A stretch of DNA of 33,194 bases from Clostridia bacterium (GCA_017961365.1 JAGCXI010000047.1:1-33194); one strand, 5' to 3'; positions 1 through 7,484 are shown, counted from the first letter of the stretch. Notes: generated by a model not told the origin, from the sequence alone. Numbers and translations: made by a program.

Positions 1-84
1 GGACTTCCCGTCCGCACTCTCCCCCACGAAGATCCCCCGCCCGGGGTAAGGATTTCCTTTTAATGCTTCCGCTACGCTTTTCAT
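1..84 (-). CDS. purO: IMP cyclohydrolase, PurO-type (5' end only)
   Basis: Only the first 28 codons are in the window; the gene runs off the left edge. The N-terminus contains NPYPGRGIF and GESADGK, which I recognise as the start of the Firmicute proteins annotated as IMP cyclohydrolase (PurO-like fold). That enzyme closes FAICAR to IMP in the last step of purine synthesis. A GGAGAAG-like SD lies just upstream of the ATG at 84. The gene sits directly behind a ZTP riboswitch and terminator, which independently supports a role near ZMP/FAICAR. Family assignment from 28 residues is limited, but the riboswitch context raises confidence. Confidence 0.72.
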   Translation of the reverse strand, partial: MKSVAEALKGNPYPGRGIFVGESADGKS

Positions 85-99
85 CTCTTCTCCTTTCCT

Positions 100-132
100 A
101 AAAAAAGGGCACACTTCTCCCGAAGTATGCCC
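100..132 (-). terminator. Riboswitch-controlled intrinsic terminator
   Basis: On the minus strand an 11-bp stem (GGGCAUACUUC pairing with GAAGUGUGCCC, one G-U pair) is followed by seven U residues, 16 nt before the purO-like start. Its 5' arm overlaps the 3' GGGCA of the ZTP aptamer, as expected for a transcription-attenuating expression platform. Confidence 0.88.
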
Positions 133-197
133 AGACGGTCGGCTTCGACGACCTTGCTCCCCGTGGTAAACTCCACTTCCGTCAGTCGCAAGATCCT
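107..197 (-). promoter_or_regulatory. ZTP (pfl) riboswitch
   Basis: Read on the minus strand, this leader has the ZTP/ZMP aptamer hallmarks in order: a GCGACUGACGGAA segment, a GUGGAGUUUACCAC hairpin followed by GGGGAGC, then GCCGACCGUCUGGGCA. The 3' GGGCA is also the first part of the downstream terminator stem, so ligand binding and termination are mutually exclusive. These RNAs sense ZMP/ZTP, which accumulates when 10-formyl-THF is scarce, and switch on purine and folate genes. The regulated gene here is purO-like. Transcription should start near 196 from the promoter at 203-231. Confidence 0.88.
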
Positions 198-202
198 TTT
201 TT

Positions 203-231
203 ATTATAACGCTCCCACAGCACGCTGTCAA
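203..231 (-). promoter_or_regulatory. Sigma-A-type promoter of the riboswitch/purO transcript
   Basis: Minus-strand TTGACA (226-231), exactly 17 nt spacer, TATAAT (203-208). Both boxes match consensus perfectly. The expected start near 196 lies at the 5' edge of the riboswitch aptamer. Confidence 0.9.
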
Positions 232-282
232 TCATCCGTAAAGCACGCGCTATAACAAAAGCCCATTTCCGCAATAATTCCT

Positions 283-1050
283 TTATTTATTTCTCTCCAA
301 AAAAGCTTCACCGCCTTCGCTTTTCGCGATTTGCTCGAAGAAGTACTGCTTAAAAGTCTCCACCGCCATCGGGAATTTCTTCTTCCAAAAGAACTTGTTT
401 TCATAGTTATATCCCTTTTGGGGCGGCAGGACCTCTCCGGGTCTGTTCCAAGGCAATCCCAACCTGCACTCTTCCGAATAATCTCCCTTTTTATATCGCA
501 AAAAGATCTCGGGAAAATCGAAAGCGATGATCTCCTTGATCGTCGTCTCTCCCTCAAACCTTTTACCATCGTGACAAATTTTATTGCGATCCAAGCCCGT
601 AAGTTCCGGCAAAGCAAATTCCACCAGCGTATCGATGATCGCTTGTTCCGAGACTTCAACCTCCTCGCCCTTCACGTAATCGATCCCTTTCTTCGCCTTT
701 TCCAACTCGCTGAAGATGTCCATTCCTTTCGTTGCAATACATGCCCATGGAGCATCGCATTCTAAACGCTTGCACCATCCGGTCTTTAAAGCCGCCGAAA
801 AGTCCTTGTCGATCTTTACGCTGTGGGGCGTATTAAACGGCTCCAACAAACAATAAAACGTGCCGCTGCAATGGACATCCACAAGATATTCCCGCTCATC
901 TTTATCGTCGACCCTGAGAAGCGTTATCGCGGAAAAAGCTTTTTCCGGCTTCGGCTTTTCGAGATATAATCTCTCGGCATTCCAGAATTGATTGAATAAT
1001 TCGTCTGCCGTAAATGTTTTTTCAAACTTGTAATACGCGTTGGTCTTCAT
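283..1050 (-). CDS. Hypothetical protein, 255 aa
   Basis: I do not recognise this family. The start at 1050 is chosen because GGAG lies 6-7 nt upstream of that ATG; a longer in-frame reading to 1089 has no such site. The product is soluble-looking, with no signal peptide or membrane segment, and is rich in aromatic and charged residues (for example FWNAERLYLEKPKPEKAF near the N-terminus and NKFFWKKKFPMAVETF near the C-terminus). It is transcribed divergently from the XRE regulator at 1163, and the shared 112-bp intergenic region holds two matching operators, so that regulator probably represses it. An accessory or toxin-like function is possible, but nothing in the sequence shows it. Confidence 0.75.
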   Translation of the reverse strand: MKTNAYYKFEKTFTADELFNQFWNAERLYLEKPKPEKAFSAITLLRVDDKDEREYLVDVHCSGTFYCLLEPFNTPHSVKIDKDFSAALKTGWCKRLECDAPWACIATKGMDIFSELEKAKKGIDYVKGEEVEVSEQAIIDTLVEFALPELTGLDRNKICHDGKRFEGETTIKEIIAFDFPEIFLRYKKGDYSEECRLGLPWNRPGEVLPPQKGYNYENKFFWKKKFPMAVETFKQYFFEQIAKSEGGEAFLERNK

Positions 1051-1108
1051 ACATTTCTCCTTTACGTTTTTTTTGAGCAAAAGACACATGCTCTACATAA
1101 AGGCTAAC

Positions 1109-1122
1109 ATAGAATATTCTAT
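1109..1122. promoter_or_regulatory. Operator 1, ATAGAATATTCTAT
   Basis: A perfect 14-bp palindrome in the divergent intergenic region. It sits within a possible minus-strand promoter (TTGACA at 1124-1129, read on the minus strand). The same 6-bp arms recur 29 bp away, about three helical turns, which suits cooperative binding of the small XRE repressor encoded at 1163. Confidence 0.7.
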
Positions 1123-1137
1123 ATGTCAAGATTGCAA

Positions 1138-1151
1138 ATAGAAAATTCTAT
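1138..1151. promoter_or_regulatory. Operator 2, ATAGAAAATTCTAT
   Basis: A second copy of the ATAGAA-NN-TTCTAT dyad, differing from operator 1 only at the centre. It lies 12 bp before the XRE start codon and overlaps its probable promoter region, which suggests autoregulation. Confidence 0.68.
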
Positions 1152-1162
1152 ATCATAAAATT

Positions 1163-1375
1163 ATGGAAGATTTGGAGTTCAAAGATATTTTGGAGGACTT
1201 CTTGATCGAGCGAAACCTAACGCAAACTGCTTTCGCCCGAGCCATCGACATCAAGCAGAGCCAAGTAAGCGAATGGCTGAAGGGAAAAGCGAAGCCGGGC
1301 TATGACATGCTGAAAAAGATGGCGATTGCTTTCGACATTTCAGCCGACTTCTTTCTGGGAATAAAGCAAGAATAG
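1163..1375 (+). CDS. Small XRE/Cro-family transcriptional regulator
   Basis: A 70-aa, single-domain HTH_3 protein. The helix-turn-helix is visible as LTQTAFARAIDIKQSQVSEWL (residues about 19-39), followed by the conserved AIAFDISADFFLG tail. It probably binds the twin ATAGAA dyads just upstream and represses itself and the divergent gene at 283-1050. No SD precedes the ATG; the sequence upstream is AT-rich and a TCTATA box at 1148-1153 would start transcription within a few bases of the ATG, so the mRNA may be leaderless. It is convergent with, and almost touches, the exonuclease gene ending at 1377. Confidence 0.9.
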   Translation: MEDLEFKDILEDFLIERNLTQTAFARAIDIKQSQVSEWLKGKAKPGYDMLKKMAIAFDISADFFLGIKQE

Positions 1376-1376
1376 C

Positions 1377-2030
1377 TCACAAACGGGTTTTTCGGTCGGC
1401 ACCCTGCGGTTTTTGCGGGGCGGGCTTCTTCTTTTTCGGAGAGGAAGCGGAGATCTTGTCCGTCTTATATTTCGCACGGGGATACGCTGCGCAGAAAGCG
1501 GAGAAGCTCTTTTTTTCTTTCTCCGCCATCGCCTTTACGCCGAGCATCGTATTATAAGCGTCGGCTTCCGCATCATGCGCGCGCTCATCGCCCTGCACGC
1601 CGAGCTCCGAGAGGATATTCGTCACGGAGACCGCGCGTTTCTCGCCCGTGACGGCTTGATAAAAAGTCTTTTCGTCGTAATACTCGAAATCCAAGCTCGG
1701 CAAGCCGTATCGCTTGCATTCGTCCTTCAAAGCGCGCACGTCCCCATCCAAAGTGTGTCCCACGACATAGTCCGCCGCCGAGATCATCGCCTTGATCCGC
1801 GGATAATAAAAGTCAAAACGCTCCCCTTTCTCATATTCGCTCTGCTTGCGGCTGATCAGCTTGCGCACGACGTACCAATCCCAAGCCGAACGCGGGATAT
1901 GGGGATCGATGATGAGATTCCCCCTCTCCGTCACGTTGAAAACGTCGTCCGTAAGGACATATCCGAATTCGCATATTTTGATCCCGTTCTTCGAGGTCGC
2001 ATTTTCCAGATCAAAAAACAGTATTCCCAT
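1377..2030 (-). CDS. DEDDh-family 3'-5' exonuclease (DnaQ/RNase T-like)
   Basis: A 217-aa protein with the exonuclease motifs in order: Exo I FFDLE (D7, E9), Exo II GHTLDGD (D95 or D97), and Exo III HDAEADAYN (H152, D157). These residues bind two metal ions and hydrolyse single-stranded DNA or RNA ends. The fold ends near residue 180; the rest is a Lys/Pro-rich tail (SSPKKKKPAPQKPQ) that could contact nucleic acid. The SD AAGGAG lies 5-6 nt before the ATG. The gene follows the symporter by 27 nt and is probably cotranscribed with it. Substrate cannot be told from sequence; it is too short and domain-poor for a polymerase epsilon-type subunit assignment. Confidence 0.85.
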   Translation of the reverse strand: MGILFFDLENATSKNGIKICEFGYVLTDDVFNVTERGNLIIDPHIPRSAWDWYVVRKLISRKQSEYEKGERFDFYYPRIKAMISAADYVVGHTLDGDVRALKDECKRYGLPSLDFEYYDEKTFYQAVTGEKRAVSVTNILSELGVQGDERAHDAEADAYNTMLGVKAMAEKEKKSFSAFCAAYPRAKYKTDKISASSPKKKKPAPQKPQGADRKTRL

Positions 2031-2057
2031 CTTTTCTCCTTAAAGCGCGCGGGCTTC

Positions 2058-3572
2058 TCAAGCCTCCTCCGCCGCCTCGTCTTTCATCTCGCGTATCAGC
2101 TCGGCATTTAAGTCATCGTACGCCGAAAGCATGGGCATGATCGGCGCGCCCTTCTTTCTGTCGAAATAATTCTTGGTGACCTCGACGATCTGTTTGCTCA
2201 GGAAGATCAAAGCGACGAGGTTCGGGAGCGCCATCATCGCATTGAACATATCGTCCAACGCCCAGACGAAGTCCGATTTCACCATCGCACCGACGAATAA
2301 AAGCCCAACGTACAAGATCTTAAAGACAAGCGCCGCAATGTCTCCCTTCTTTCCGAACAAATACTGCACGGCTTTCTCTCCGTAATACGCCCAAGCGAGG
2401 ATGGTCGTAAAAGCGAAGAGCGGCAAGATGACGGTGAAGACCACCTGCCCGAAGGTGCCGAAGGTCTCCGTGAAGGCAAAGGGCGCGATGGCGCTTCCCG
2501 TCAGGCTTTTCGCGACGTTCCCCGCGATGTCCGTAAAGTCATAAGCACCCGATTTGACGCATACGGTCAAGAGGGATAACGCCGTCAGCGTGCAAACGAC
2601 GAAAGTGTCGATAAAGACTTCCAAAATGCCCCAAAGTCCCTGCTTCACCGGTTCTTTCGTTTCGGAAGCGGAGTGTGCGATGACGGAAGAGCCGAGACCC
2701 GCTTCATTGGAGAAGATGCCGCGCGCAAAACCAAATCGCATCCCTTTCATGATCACATAGCCCAAGAAGCCGCCCGAAACGGAACGGAAAGAAAAGGCAT
2801 TGGAGAAGATGAGCGCGAAAGCCTTCGGCACGGCGGTGATATTGATCGCCAATATGACGAGGGACATCAAGATGAATAAAAGCGCCATAAAGGGGACGAT
2901 ATAGGACGAGACCTTGCCGATACGCTTGATCCCGCCGACGACAATGAGCGCGGTGAGGATGACGATCACGACACCGCTGATGATCGAAATCATCAATGAA
3001 GATTCGCCCGTAACGGCGTTTTGCAGCGTCCCCGAGATGGAATTCGACTGGACCATTCCCATGCCCACGGCAGCCAAAGCGCAGCAGAATGCGAAAATCA
3101 GCGCGAGCCACTTCACTTTCAGTCCGTTTGAAATATAATACATGGGACCGCCGCACATTTCGCCCTTTTTATCCTTTTTTCTGTAATACAAGCCGAGGAC
3201 ATTCTCGGAGTAATTGGTGACGAGACCGAAAAAAGCGGAGACCCACATCCAAAAGATCGCGCCCGGGCCGCCGGAGATCAAGGCGGTGGCGACGCCGACC
3301 ATATTCCCCGTTCCCACCGTGCCCGAAATGGCGGCGGAAAAGGCTTCGAACTGGGAAACGGTCTTCGCATTCGCCTTTTTCCCTTTCTTTTTGCCCATCG
3401 ACTTCAGCATCGGGACGAAAGTCGAAGACATCGCGACGCCGAATTTCCTCACTTGCAAAAAGCGCGTTCTTACGCTGATGAATATGCCCGTAGCGAGGAT
3501 CGCCACGATCATGGGAATGCCCCATAAAATATTATCGTTGATAAAGTTTATGCCCTTGCTGATCCATTCCAT
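2058..3572 (-). CDS. Alanine/glycine:cation symporter, AGCS family
   Basis: A 504-aa polytopic membrane protein that imports small neutral amino acids (typically alanine or glycine) with sodium. Family signatures are clear: GTVGTGNMVGVATALISGGPGAIFWMW in the first third, and NEAGLGSSVIAHSASETKEP near the middle. The start at 3572 gives MEWISKGINFIND, the usual AGCS N-terminus with a first helix at about 15-35. A longer in-frame reading to 3839 adds a basic, non-family stretch and crosses the promoter, so I rejected it. The SD (AAGGGG) is distant from the ATG and only moderate. The C-terminal tail is acidic (EMKDEAAEEA). Confidence 0.93.
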   Translation of the reverse strand: MEWISKGINFINDNILWGIPMIVAILATGIFISVRTRFLQVRKFGVAMSSTFVPMLKSMGKKKGKKANAKTVSQFEAFSAAISGTVGTGNMVGVATALISGGPGAIFWMWVSAFFGLVTNYSENVLGLYYRKKDKKGEMCGGPMYYISNGLKVKWLALIFAFCCALAAVGMGMVQSNSISGTLQNAVTGESSLMISIISGVVIVILTALIVVGGIKRIGKVSSYIVPFMALLFILMSLVILAINITAVPKAFALIFSNAFSFRSVSGGFLGYVIMKGMRFGFARGIFSNEAGLGSSVIAHSASETKEPVKQGLWGILEVFIDTFVVCTLTALSLLTVCVKSGAYDFTDIAGNVAKSLTGSAIAPFAFTETFGTFGQVVFTVILPLFAFTTILAWAYYGEKAVQYLFGKKGDIAALVFKILYVGLLFVGAMVKSDFVWALDDMFNAMMALPNLVALIFLSKQIVEVTKNYFDRKKGAPIMPMLSAYDDLNAELIREMKDEAAEEA

Positions 3573-3612
3573 CCGTCTGTAATTCCCCTTGCATAGATAA
3601 ACTGCAAAGTTT

Positions 3613-3641
3613 ATTATAATGATTCTCCGCAAAAAACGCAA
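3613..3641 (-). promoter_or_regulatory. Promoter of the symporter-exonuclease unit
   Basis: Minus-strand TTGCGT (3636-3641), 17 nt spacer, TATAAT (3613-3618). It gives a leader of about 35 nt, too short for a T-box or riboswitch. Confidence 0.72.
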
Positions 3642-3757
3642 CTTAAGAGAGGCGGACAATTTCTCCTTTTGAAATCGACGGATACGCCAAGGATCCTTGC
3701 GCCGCCGAGCCCTTTCACAAAAAATGCAAAATCCCGATGGAGTATGCCGAAAAAAAC

Positions 3758-3786
3758 TGGCGCGAGGATCGGAAATGTGATACAAT
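3758..3786 (+). promoter_or_regulatory. Extended -10 promoter of the membrane-protein gene
   Basis: TGATACAAT (extended -10, hexamer TACAAT at 3781-3786) with only a weak -35 (TGGCGC). The hexamer ends 6 nt before the ATG at 3793, so transcription would begin at or very near the start codon. Confidence 0.5.
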
Positions 3787-3792
3787 GGCTTT

Positions 3793-4386
3793 ATGAAAGC
3801 GAAAATTACTTTGATCATACAAACGATAGGAATGTACATAATGCACTTGCCGCTCTACGCAACGCTCATCATCATGAACGTCACGATGGACGCTAAGCTG
3901 CAAGGGGATCTGATCCACGCATTGCTCGTCGCCGCGCTGATCTTGATGGGCATCATGGTTCCCGTCTGCGTCCTCAATATCATCGTGTCGCTGCGGGAAG
4001 CGCTCAAAGGCAATGTCGACCCGACGAAGACGACGATGATCGCAAAATTGTGCTTGATCCCTTGGTACGTGCTGAATTTCATCATCGGCTTTTCCTTCAC
4101 TGCGATCTTCTTCAATCCTTTTATGATGTTCGCCATCCCCGTGATCGCCGTTTTGTTGATCTCGTCGACGTACATTCTGATGATCTCCACTTCTCTCGGC
4201 GACATCGCTTACTTTCTGCGTAGCACCGCGAAAAAGAACGGCACCGTTCGCCCCTTGCTGACCGTCGCTTTGATCTGCTTATTTATATTCTGTTTGGACG
4301 TCGTCGGCGCGATCGTTTTTTACAAAAAATCCGACGAGATCCGTCTTCCGGCGCAAACGGACGACGCCCCCGCCGAACAAAACTGA
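3793..4386 (+). CDS. Small multi-pass membrane protein, function unknown
   Basis: A 197-aa protein with about five hydrophobic segments: residues 5-28, 40-67, 84-108, 113-133 and 157-176. It ends in a short acidic/polar tail (DDAPAEQN). I do not recognise catalytic motifs. It resembles DUF-type four- to five-helix membrane proteins common in Clostridia, but I cannot assign one. The ATG at 3793 has no SD and lies just after a -10 box, so a leaderless mRNA is likely. A second Met at codon 17 (3841) has AGGA about 9 nt upstream and is an alternative start that would shorten the first helix. The gene stands alone and ends at a bidirectional terminator. Confidence 0.82.
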   Translation: MKAKITLIIQTIGMYIMHLPLYATLIIMNVTMDAKLQGDLIHALLVAALILMGIMVPVCVLNIIVSLREALKGNVDPTKTTMIAKLCLIPWYVLNFIIGFSFTAIFFNPFMMFAIPVIAVLLISSTYILMISTSLGDIAYFLRSTAKKNGTVRPLLTVALICLFIFCLDVVGAIVFYKKSDEIRLPAQTDDAPAEQN

Positions 4387-4490
4387 CCGTCCGAAAAGCG
4401 ATCTCCCAAATGGGAAACGCATAAAAGATCGATTAAAGATTTCCGCATATATTTGCGGAGACGGCATAAAAAAAACAATATCGGATAATG

Positions 4491-4516
4491 AAAAACTCGG
4501 ATCACTCCGAGTTTTT
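4491..4516. terminator. Bidirectional intrinsic terminator
   Basis: A perfect 11-bp stem (AAAAACTCGGA / TCCGAGTTTTT) with a TCAC loop, A-run on the left and T-run on the right. It lies between the convergent genes ending at 4386 and 4572 and can serve both. Confidence 0.9.
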
Positions 4517-4571
4517 TCATCTTTTAGGTTTCTTTCCCTCCCTCTTTTCGACGCGACGTCGTGAGACGAAT

Positions 4572-5486
4572 TCATTTCTTATAGACCCAAACGCCGAGGG
4601 CGGCGCCGAGCGGCTTATGCGCCTTCACCCTTTCCGCATAAGCGCGGCGAAGCGAAGTGTCCCGCGGCAAAGCGTCCGCATCCCCCTTATATTCCATATC
4701 AAAGAGCCGCCAAAGGTCTTTATACGTCGTATCCTCTTCCACGTGGATGATCTCGAAGCGCGAAATAAAGGAATATAGGTTCGAGGTCTCGGAAAGGATG
4801 TTCTTATTCTCCGGATAAAGAAGCCAAGAATGGCAGGCGAAGATCACGTCTTCGATCCCGTATCTCTCTTTGAAAAAACGGCTTGCCGCCTGCGTCGCCG
4901 CGTCCACGTCCTCCGGCAAAAGGCGCTCGCCCGTGCGCGGAATATGGATGAAGATCACGCGATCGTCCGGGCGGAGGCGGATGCCGTCCTTTTCATACGG
5001 TTTGCCGAGCCGTCCCGTTTCAAACTGCAGTTTGCCGAAGGTGAAACGCGTCGCCGCGAAAAAACTTTTGGGCCAGAGAGGGCAATCGGTTCCGTATACG
5101 CCCCGCACCAAAATGCAAGTATCGCATTCGTATTTCAGATCGAACATATTGCGTCTCCACATTTCCGAAGAGACATCCCGATCGGCGTAAACCTTTTTAC
5201 TGCTTTCGGACAGAAGGATCAAAACGACCAAATATACGGCGTAAGGACTGAGCGCGCATTTTGCCGCGATCTTATCCGCGCTCTCGACCAAATAACCGAA
5301 TTTTTCGTCCGGCTTTTTCTCATAGCGGCGGCGGATCTTTTCAAAGAGGCGGGACGCGCTTTTCTCCTCGGCGATACGGTCGAACGCCGCTTCGAGCGCG
5401 CTTTTTGCCTCAGCGGAATACCCGAAGTCAGCCAAGAAATCGGATAGATAAGTTTTGCGGTTTTGCAAACTCGCGCTTTTGCACAT
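4572..5486 (-). CDS. Acyltransferase-domain protein (NAT_N plus GNAT-like C-terminal domain)
   Basis: A 304-aa soluble protein. The C-terminal half has the pattern of the GNAT-like acyltransferase proteins frequent in Clostridia: VIFIHIPRTGERLLPEDVDAA, then FFKERYG...FACHSWLLYPENKNIL and FISRFEIIH. The N-terminal half is helical (LSPYAVYLVVLILLSE). The donor and acceptor are unknown. The gene starts 3 nt after the stop of the DUF4832 gene, so translation is probably coupled and the two may act on the same glycan or conjugate. The SD before the ATG is weak, with GAGGAG about 12 nt upstream. Assignment is from remembered family patterns, not a search. Confidence 0.62.
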   Translation of the reverse strand: MCKSASLQNRKTYLSDFLADFGYSAEAKSALEAAFDRIAEEKSASRLFEKIRRRYEKKPDEKFGYLVESADKIAAKCALSPYAVYLVVLILLSESSKKVYADRDVSSEMWRRNMFDLKYECDTCILVRGVYGTDCPLWPKSFFAATRFTFGKLQFETGRLGKPYEKDGIRLRPDDRVIFIHIPRTGERLLPEDVDAATQAASRFFKERYGIEDVIFACHSWLLYPENKNILSETSNLYSFISRFEIIHVEEDTTYKDLWRLFDMEYKGDADALPRDTSLRRAYAERVKAHKPLGAALGVWVYKK

Positions 5487-5489
5487 AAG

Positions 5490-6839
5490 CTATCTCGTCT
5501 CCTCGATCACAAGGCGCCCGATCGTCAAAAACGCGCCGTCCCATTCCCCCTCGTTTTCCAAGCGGACGACGGGGGTATCTTCTCCCGAAAGCGTGATCGC
5601 CGCTTCGTACTCCCCCGCCTTCATCTGCGCGGGAAGATCGATCTCGAAAGGCACATCCCGTTCCCCGGGGAGCCATTCCCTGACGTCGACGTCCGTCGTA
5701 AAGAGATATTCCTTTTCCCCGCGGAATCTCAAGCGGAGCGGGACGGGATTATAGATCGGCGCGACGCCGCGATTCAAGATCTTCAAGACAAAGCGCAAGC
5801 GGTCTCCCGCCGACGCCTTCTCGGGGTAATTTGCTTCGGAAAGAAGCAAGTGATAACCCATTTTGCCAAGCCAATACGCCGTCTTCTCCCGCCATTTCTC
5901 GGGGATCGGGAAGGACTTCCCGTTAAACGTGCTGACATGCCAAGAAAGGGTCTTTTCGATAATATCGTCTATCTCCCATCCTTTGCGCTCCCATTCCCCG
6001 AGCCACCAATAAGACTCGAAAGAAACGGGCGCTTTTTTCCAAAGATCGGGCGTCTCCGCCGCCGCCGCGGGATAAAAGACATTCATATGCTTCGGCTCTC
6101 CCGTGCCGTCGCCCCGCCAGCCGCATGGATGGAATGCGCTGAGATGCTTCGAGAGCCAAGGCGCGGCGACCTGTCCGATCAAGCGCGTATTCGAAAAAGC
6201 TCGCGCATAGACCTCCGCAAGCGCCTCGAGCGCTTCTTTCGGATAATCCGCCAGACGATGCCCCTCTCCCCAGGCGCCGGTAAGAGAAAGATCCACTACG
6301 TCCAGCGTCGGGTCTCTGTCAAACGCCGCGCCGATCGCCTCGATCGCCTCGCCGAATAAGCGGAGCCAGAGCGGATCCGCGGGAGACTCCTTGACCCGCA
6401 TCCCTTGGGGGCGTTCGGGGCAAGGGATCATGCCTTTCAGCCAGTCGGGCACGTCATCGCTCGCGCGGGTGCTATGCGGCATCAGGCGGAACATGACCGT
6501 CTGTCCTCTTTCTTTCGCCTTTTGCAAAATGTCGGAGATCAATGCGTAATTGTATTGCTTCCGCTGCGGCTCGAAGTCCTTCCATAAAATGCGGATATAA
6601 GCCACCTCGGTGTCGGGATAAAATCCGCTTTCACCCGCCCGCATAAGCCCCGCTTCCGCGCAAACGGGATAACATTCCGTCCGCTCGGTCTCGGTCAGAT
6701 GATTCTCGGGGCGCACCACGATGTCCGAAAAAAGCGGATCACCGCGAAAGCGTTGATAGCTTGTAAATCCGATATACGGATTCTTCACCGCCTTTTCCAT
6801 CGGAGAAAAGCGCACTTTTCGATTGGGACTCCTCTTCAT
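5490..6839 (-). CDS. DUF4832-type glycoside-hydrolase-like protein
   Basis: A 449-aa protein. The N-terminal two-thirds look like a TIM barrel of the GH42/beta-galactosidase-like type: YIRILWKDFEPQRKQYNY, QTVMFRLMPH, VVDLSLTGAWGEGH (candidate acid/base Glu), and SFESYWWLGEW. The last 120 residues form a beta-sandwich with KILNRGVAPIYNPVPLRLRF, characteristic of DUF4832. No signal peptide is visible, so it is probably intracellular. A GGCGGAGG SD lies only 2 nt from the ATG; codon 14 (6800) is a possible alternative start but has no SD. It forms a two-gene unit with the acyltransferase downstream. Confidence 0.75.
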   Translation of the reverse strand: MKRSPNRKVRFSPMEKAVKNPYIGFTSYQRFRGDPLFSDIVVRPENHLTETERTECYPVCAEAGLMRAGESGFYPDTEVAYIRILWKDFEPQRKQYNYALISDILQKAKERGQTVMFRLMPHSTRASDDVPDWLKGMIPCPERPQGMRVKESPADPLWLRLFGEAIEAIGAAFDRDPTLDVVDLSLTGAWGEGHRLADYPKEALEALAEVYARAFSNTRLIGQVAAPWLSKHLSAFHPCGWRGDGTGEPKHMNVFYPAAAAETPDLWKKAPVSFESYWWLGEWERKGWEIDDIIEKTLSWHVSTFNGKSFPIPEKWREKTAYWLGKMGYHLLLSEANYPEKASAGDRLRFVLKILNRGVAPIYNPVPLRLRFRGEKEYLFTTDVDVREWLPGERDVPFEIDLPAQMKAGEYEAAITLSGEDTPVVRLENEGEWDGAFLTIGRLVIEETR

Positions 6840-6894
6840 TTCCTCCGCCTTTTAGGGGATCCGCCCGCCGAAGCAGAGCTTTTCCCTCCTAAAA

Positions 6895-6923
6895 AGCATA
6901 GCACGTTCCCTTTCCTTTTTCAA
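6895..6923 (-). promoter_or_regulatory. Promoter of the DUF4832-acyltransferase unit
   Basis: Minus-strand TTGAAA (6918-6923), 17 nt spacer, TATGCT (6895-6900), giving a leader of about 50 nt. Confidence 0.65.
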
Positions 6924-7405
6924 GCATAACCTTCCCCTTTCGCCCCGCCTCGGCTTTGCGCGCCCAAAGGCGTTTCCCGAGAAGCGGAGGATTTATCCCG
7001 AAATGCTTTGGAGCTCCTTTTTTCTGCTCTTGCTTTTTTTGCGGAACTAAATTATACTGTTTACCAAAACTTGCGACTTTTGGGAGAAAGTATCTCTACG
7101 ATATAAAAATACCACCGATGCGATACAACGCATCGGCACCAACCCGGGCTTTATATAAAAAGCAAGCGGACTAACACCGTGTATAGATCAAAACGATATT
7201 GGTCTCGACTGTCCCTGTTTTGGGAAGACGAGCGAAGAAAGAAGTGACGAGGAACTGCAATAACGAAGGATGCATTCCGCCGCCGAGAGGGAAAGAGGGC
7301 GCGATTCGTGAGGCGTGACCAGCGCGAACGCCCCTCCCCTCGCGGCACATTCGGTTATCTGCTTCGTCACTTGTTCGCTCTGCTTTTTGCTCTCTCGCTC
7401 GGTCA
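6924..7405. other. Gene-free structured intergenic region
   Basis: I see no convincing gene. It contains an 8-bp hairpin (CCGATGCG/CGCATCGG, 7115-7136). It also contains a large imperfect inverted repeat: GAGCGAA..AAGTGACGA near 7224-7250 mirrors the TCGTCACTTGTTCGCTC stretch near 7362-7380. The left part is purine-rich and the right part pyrimidine-rich on the plus strand. Short minus-strand reading frames through it (up to 103 codons) have no SD and follow the skewed base composition, so I do not call them. A structured RNA or the scar of a mobile sequence is possible. Confidence 0.45.
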
Positions 7406-7484
7406 CAAAAAAACGTGTGCTTGTTCGCGCGTGCGCGCATAGCGCCAGCGCGCGCTCGCGCGACTTGTCCTAACAAGCACACGT
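7406..7484 (-). terminator. Very long hairpin with a minus-strand U-run
   Basis: The arms ACGTGTGCTTGTT (7413-7425) and AACAAGCACACGT (7472-7484) are perfectly complementary over 13 bp. They enclose a second nearly continuous pairing of CGCG-rich blocks (7426-7438 with 7448-7462). On the minus strand the structure is followed by seven U residues (7406-7412), the form of an intrinsic terminator. No minus-strand gene immediately upstream explains it. Confidence 0.7.

Noticed and set aside
331..765. 144-codon plus-strand frame opposite the unknown 255-aa gene
   Set aside because: No SD; the minus-strand gene has a well-placed SD and a divergent operator-bearing promoter region.
3573..3606. T-box or amino-acid riboswitch before the alanine symporter
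   Set aside because: The promoter leaves only about 35 nt of leader.
5463..6359. 298-codon plus-strand frame opposite the DUF4832 gene
   Set aside because: Arg-rich, no family pattern, no SD or promoter; antisense to a recognisable gene. The same holds for the plus-strand frames at 24468-25544, 25435-27024, 27370-28122 and 28351-29844.
7171..7482. Overlapping minus-strand frames of 72-103 codons
   Set aside because: No SD, composition dictated by purine skew, and they cross the inverted repeat and hairpin; structured non-coding DNA fits better, although expression was not excluded.
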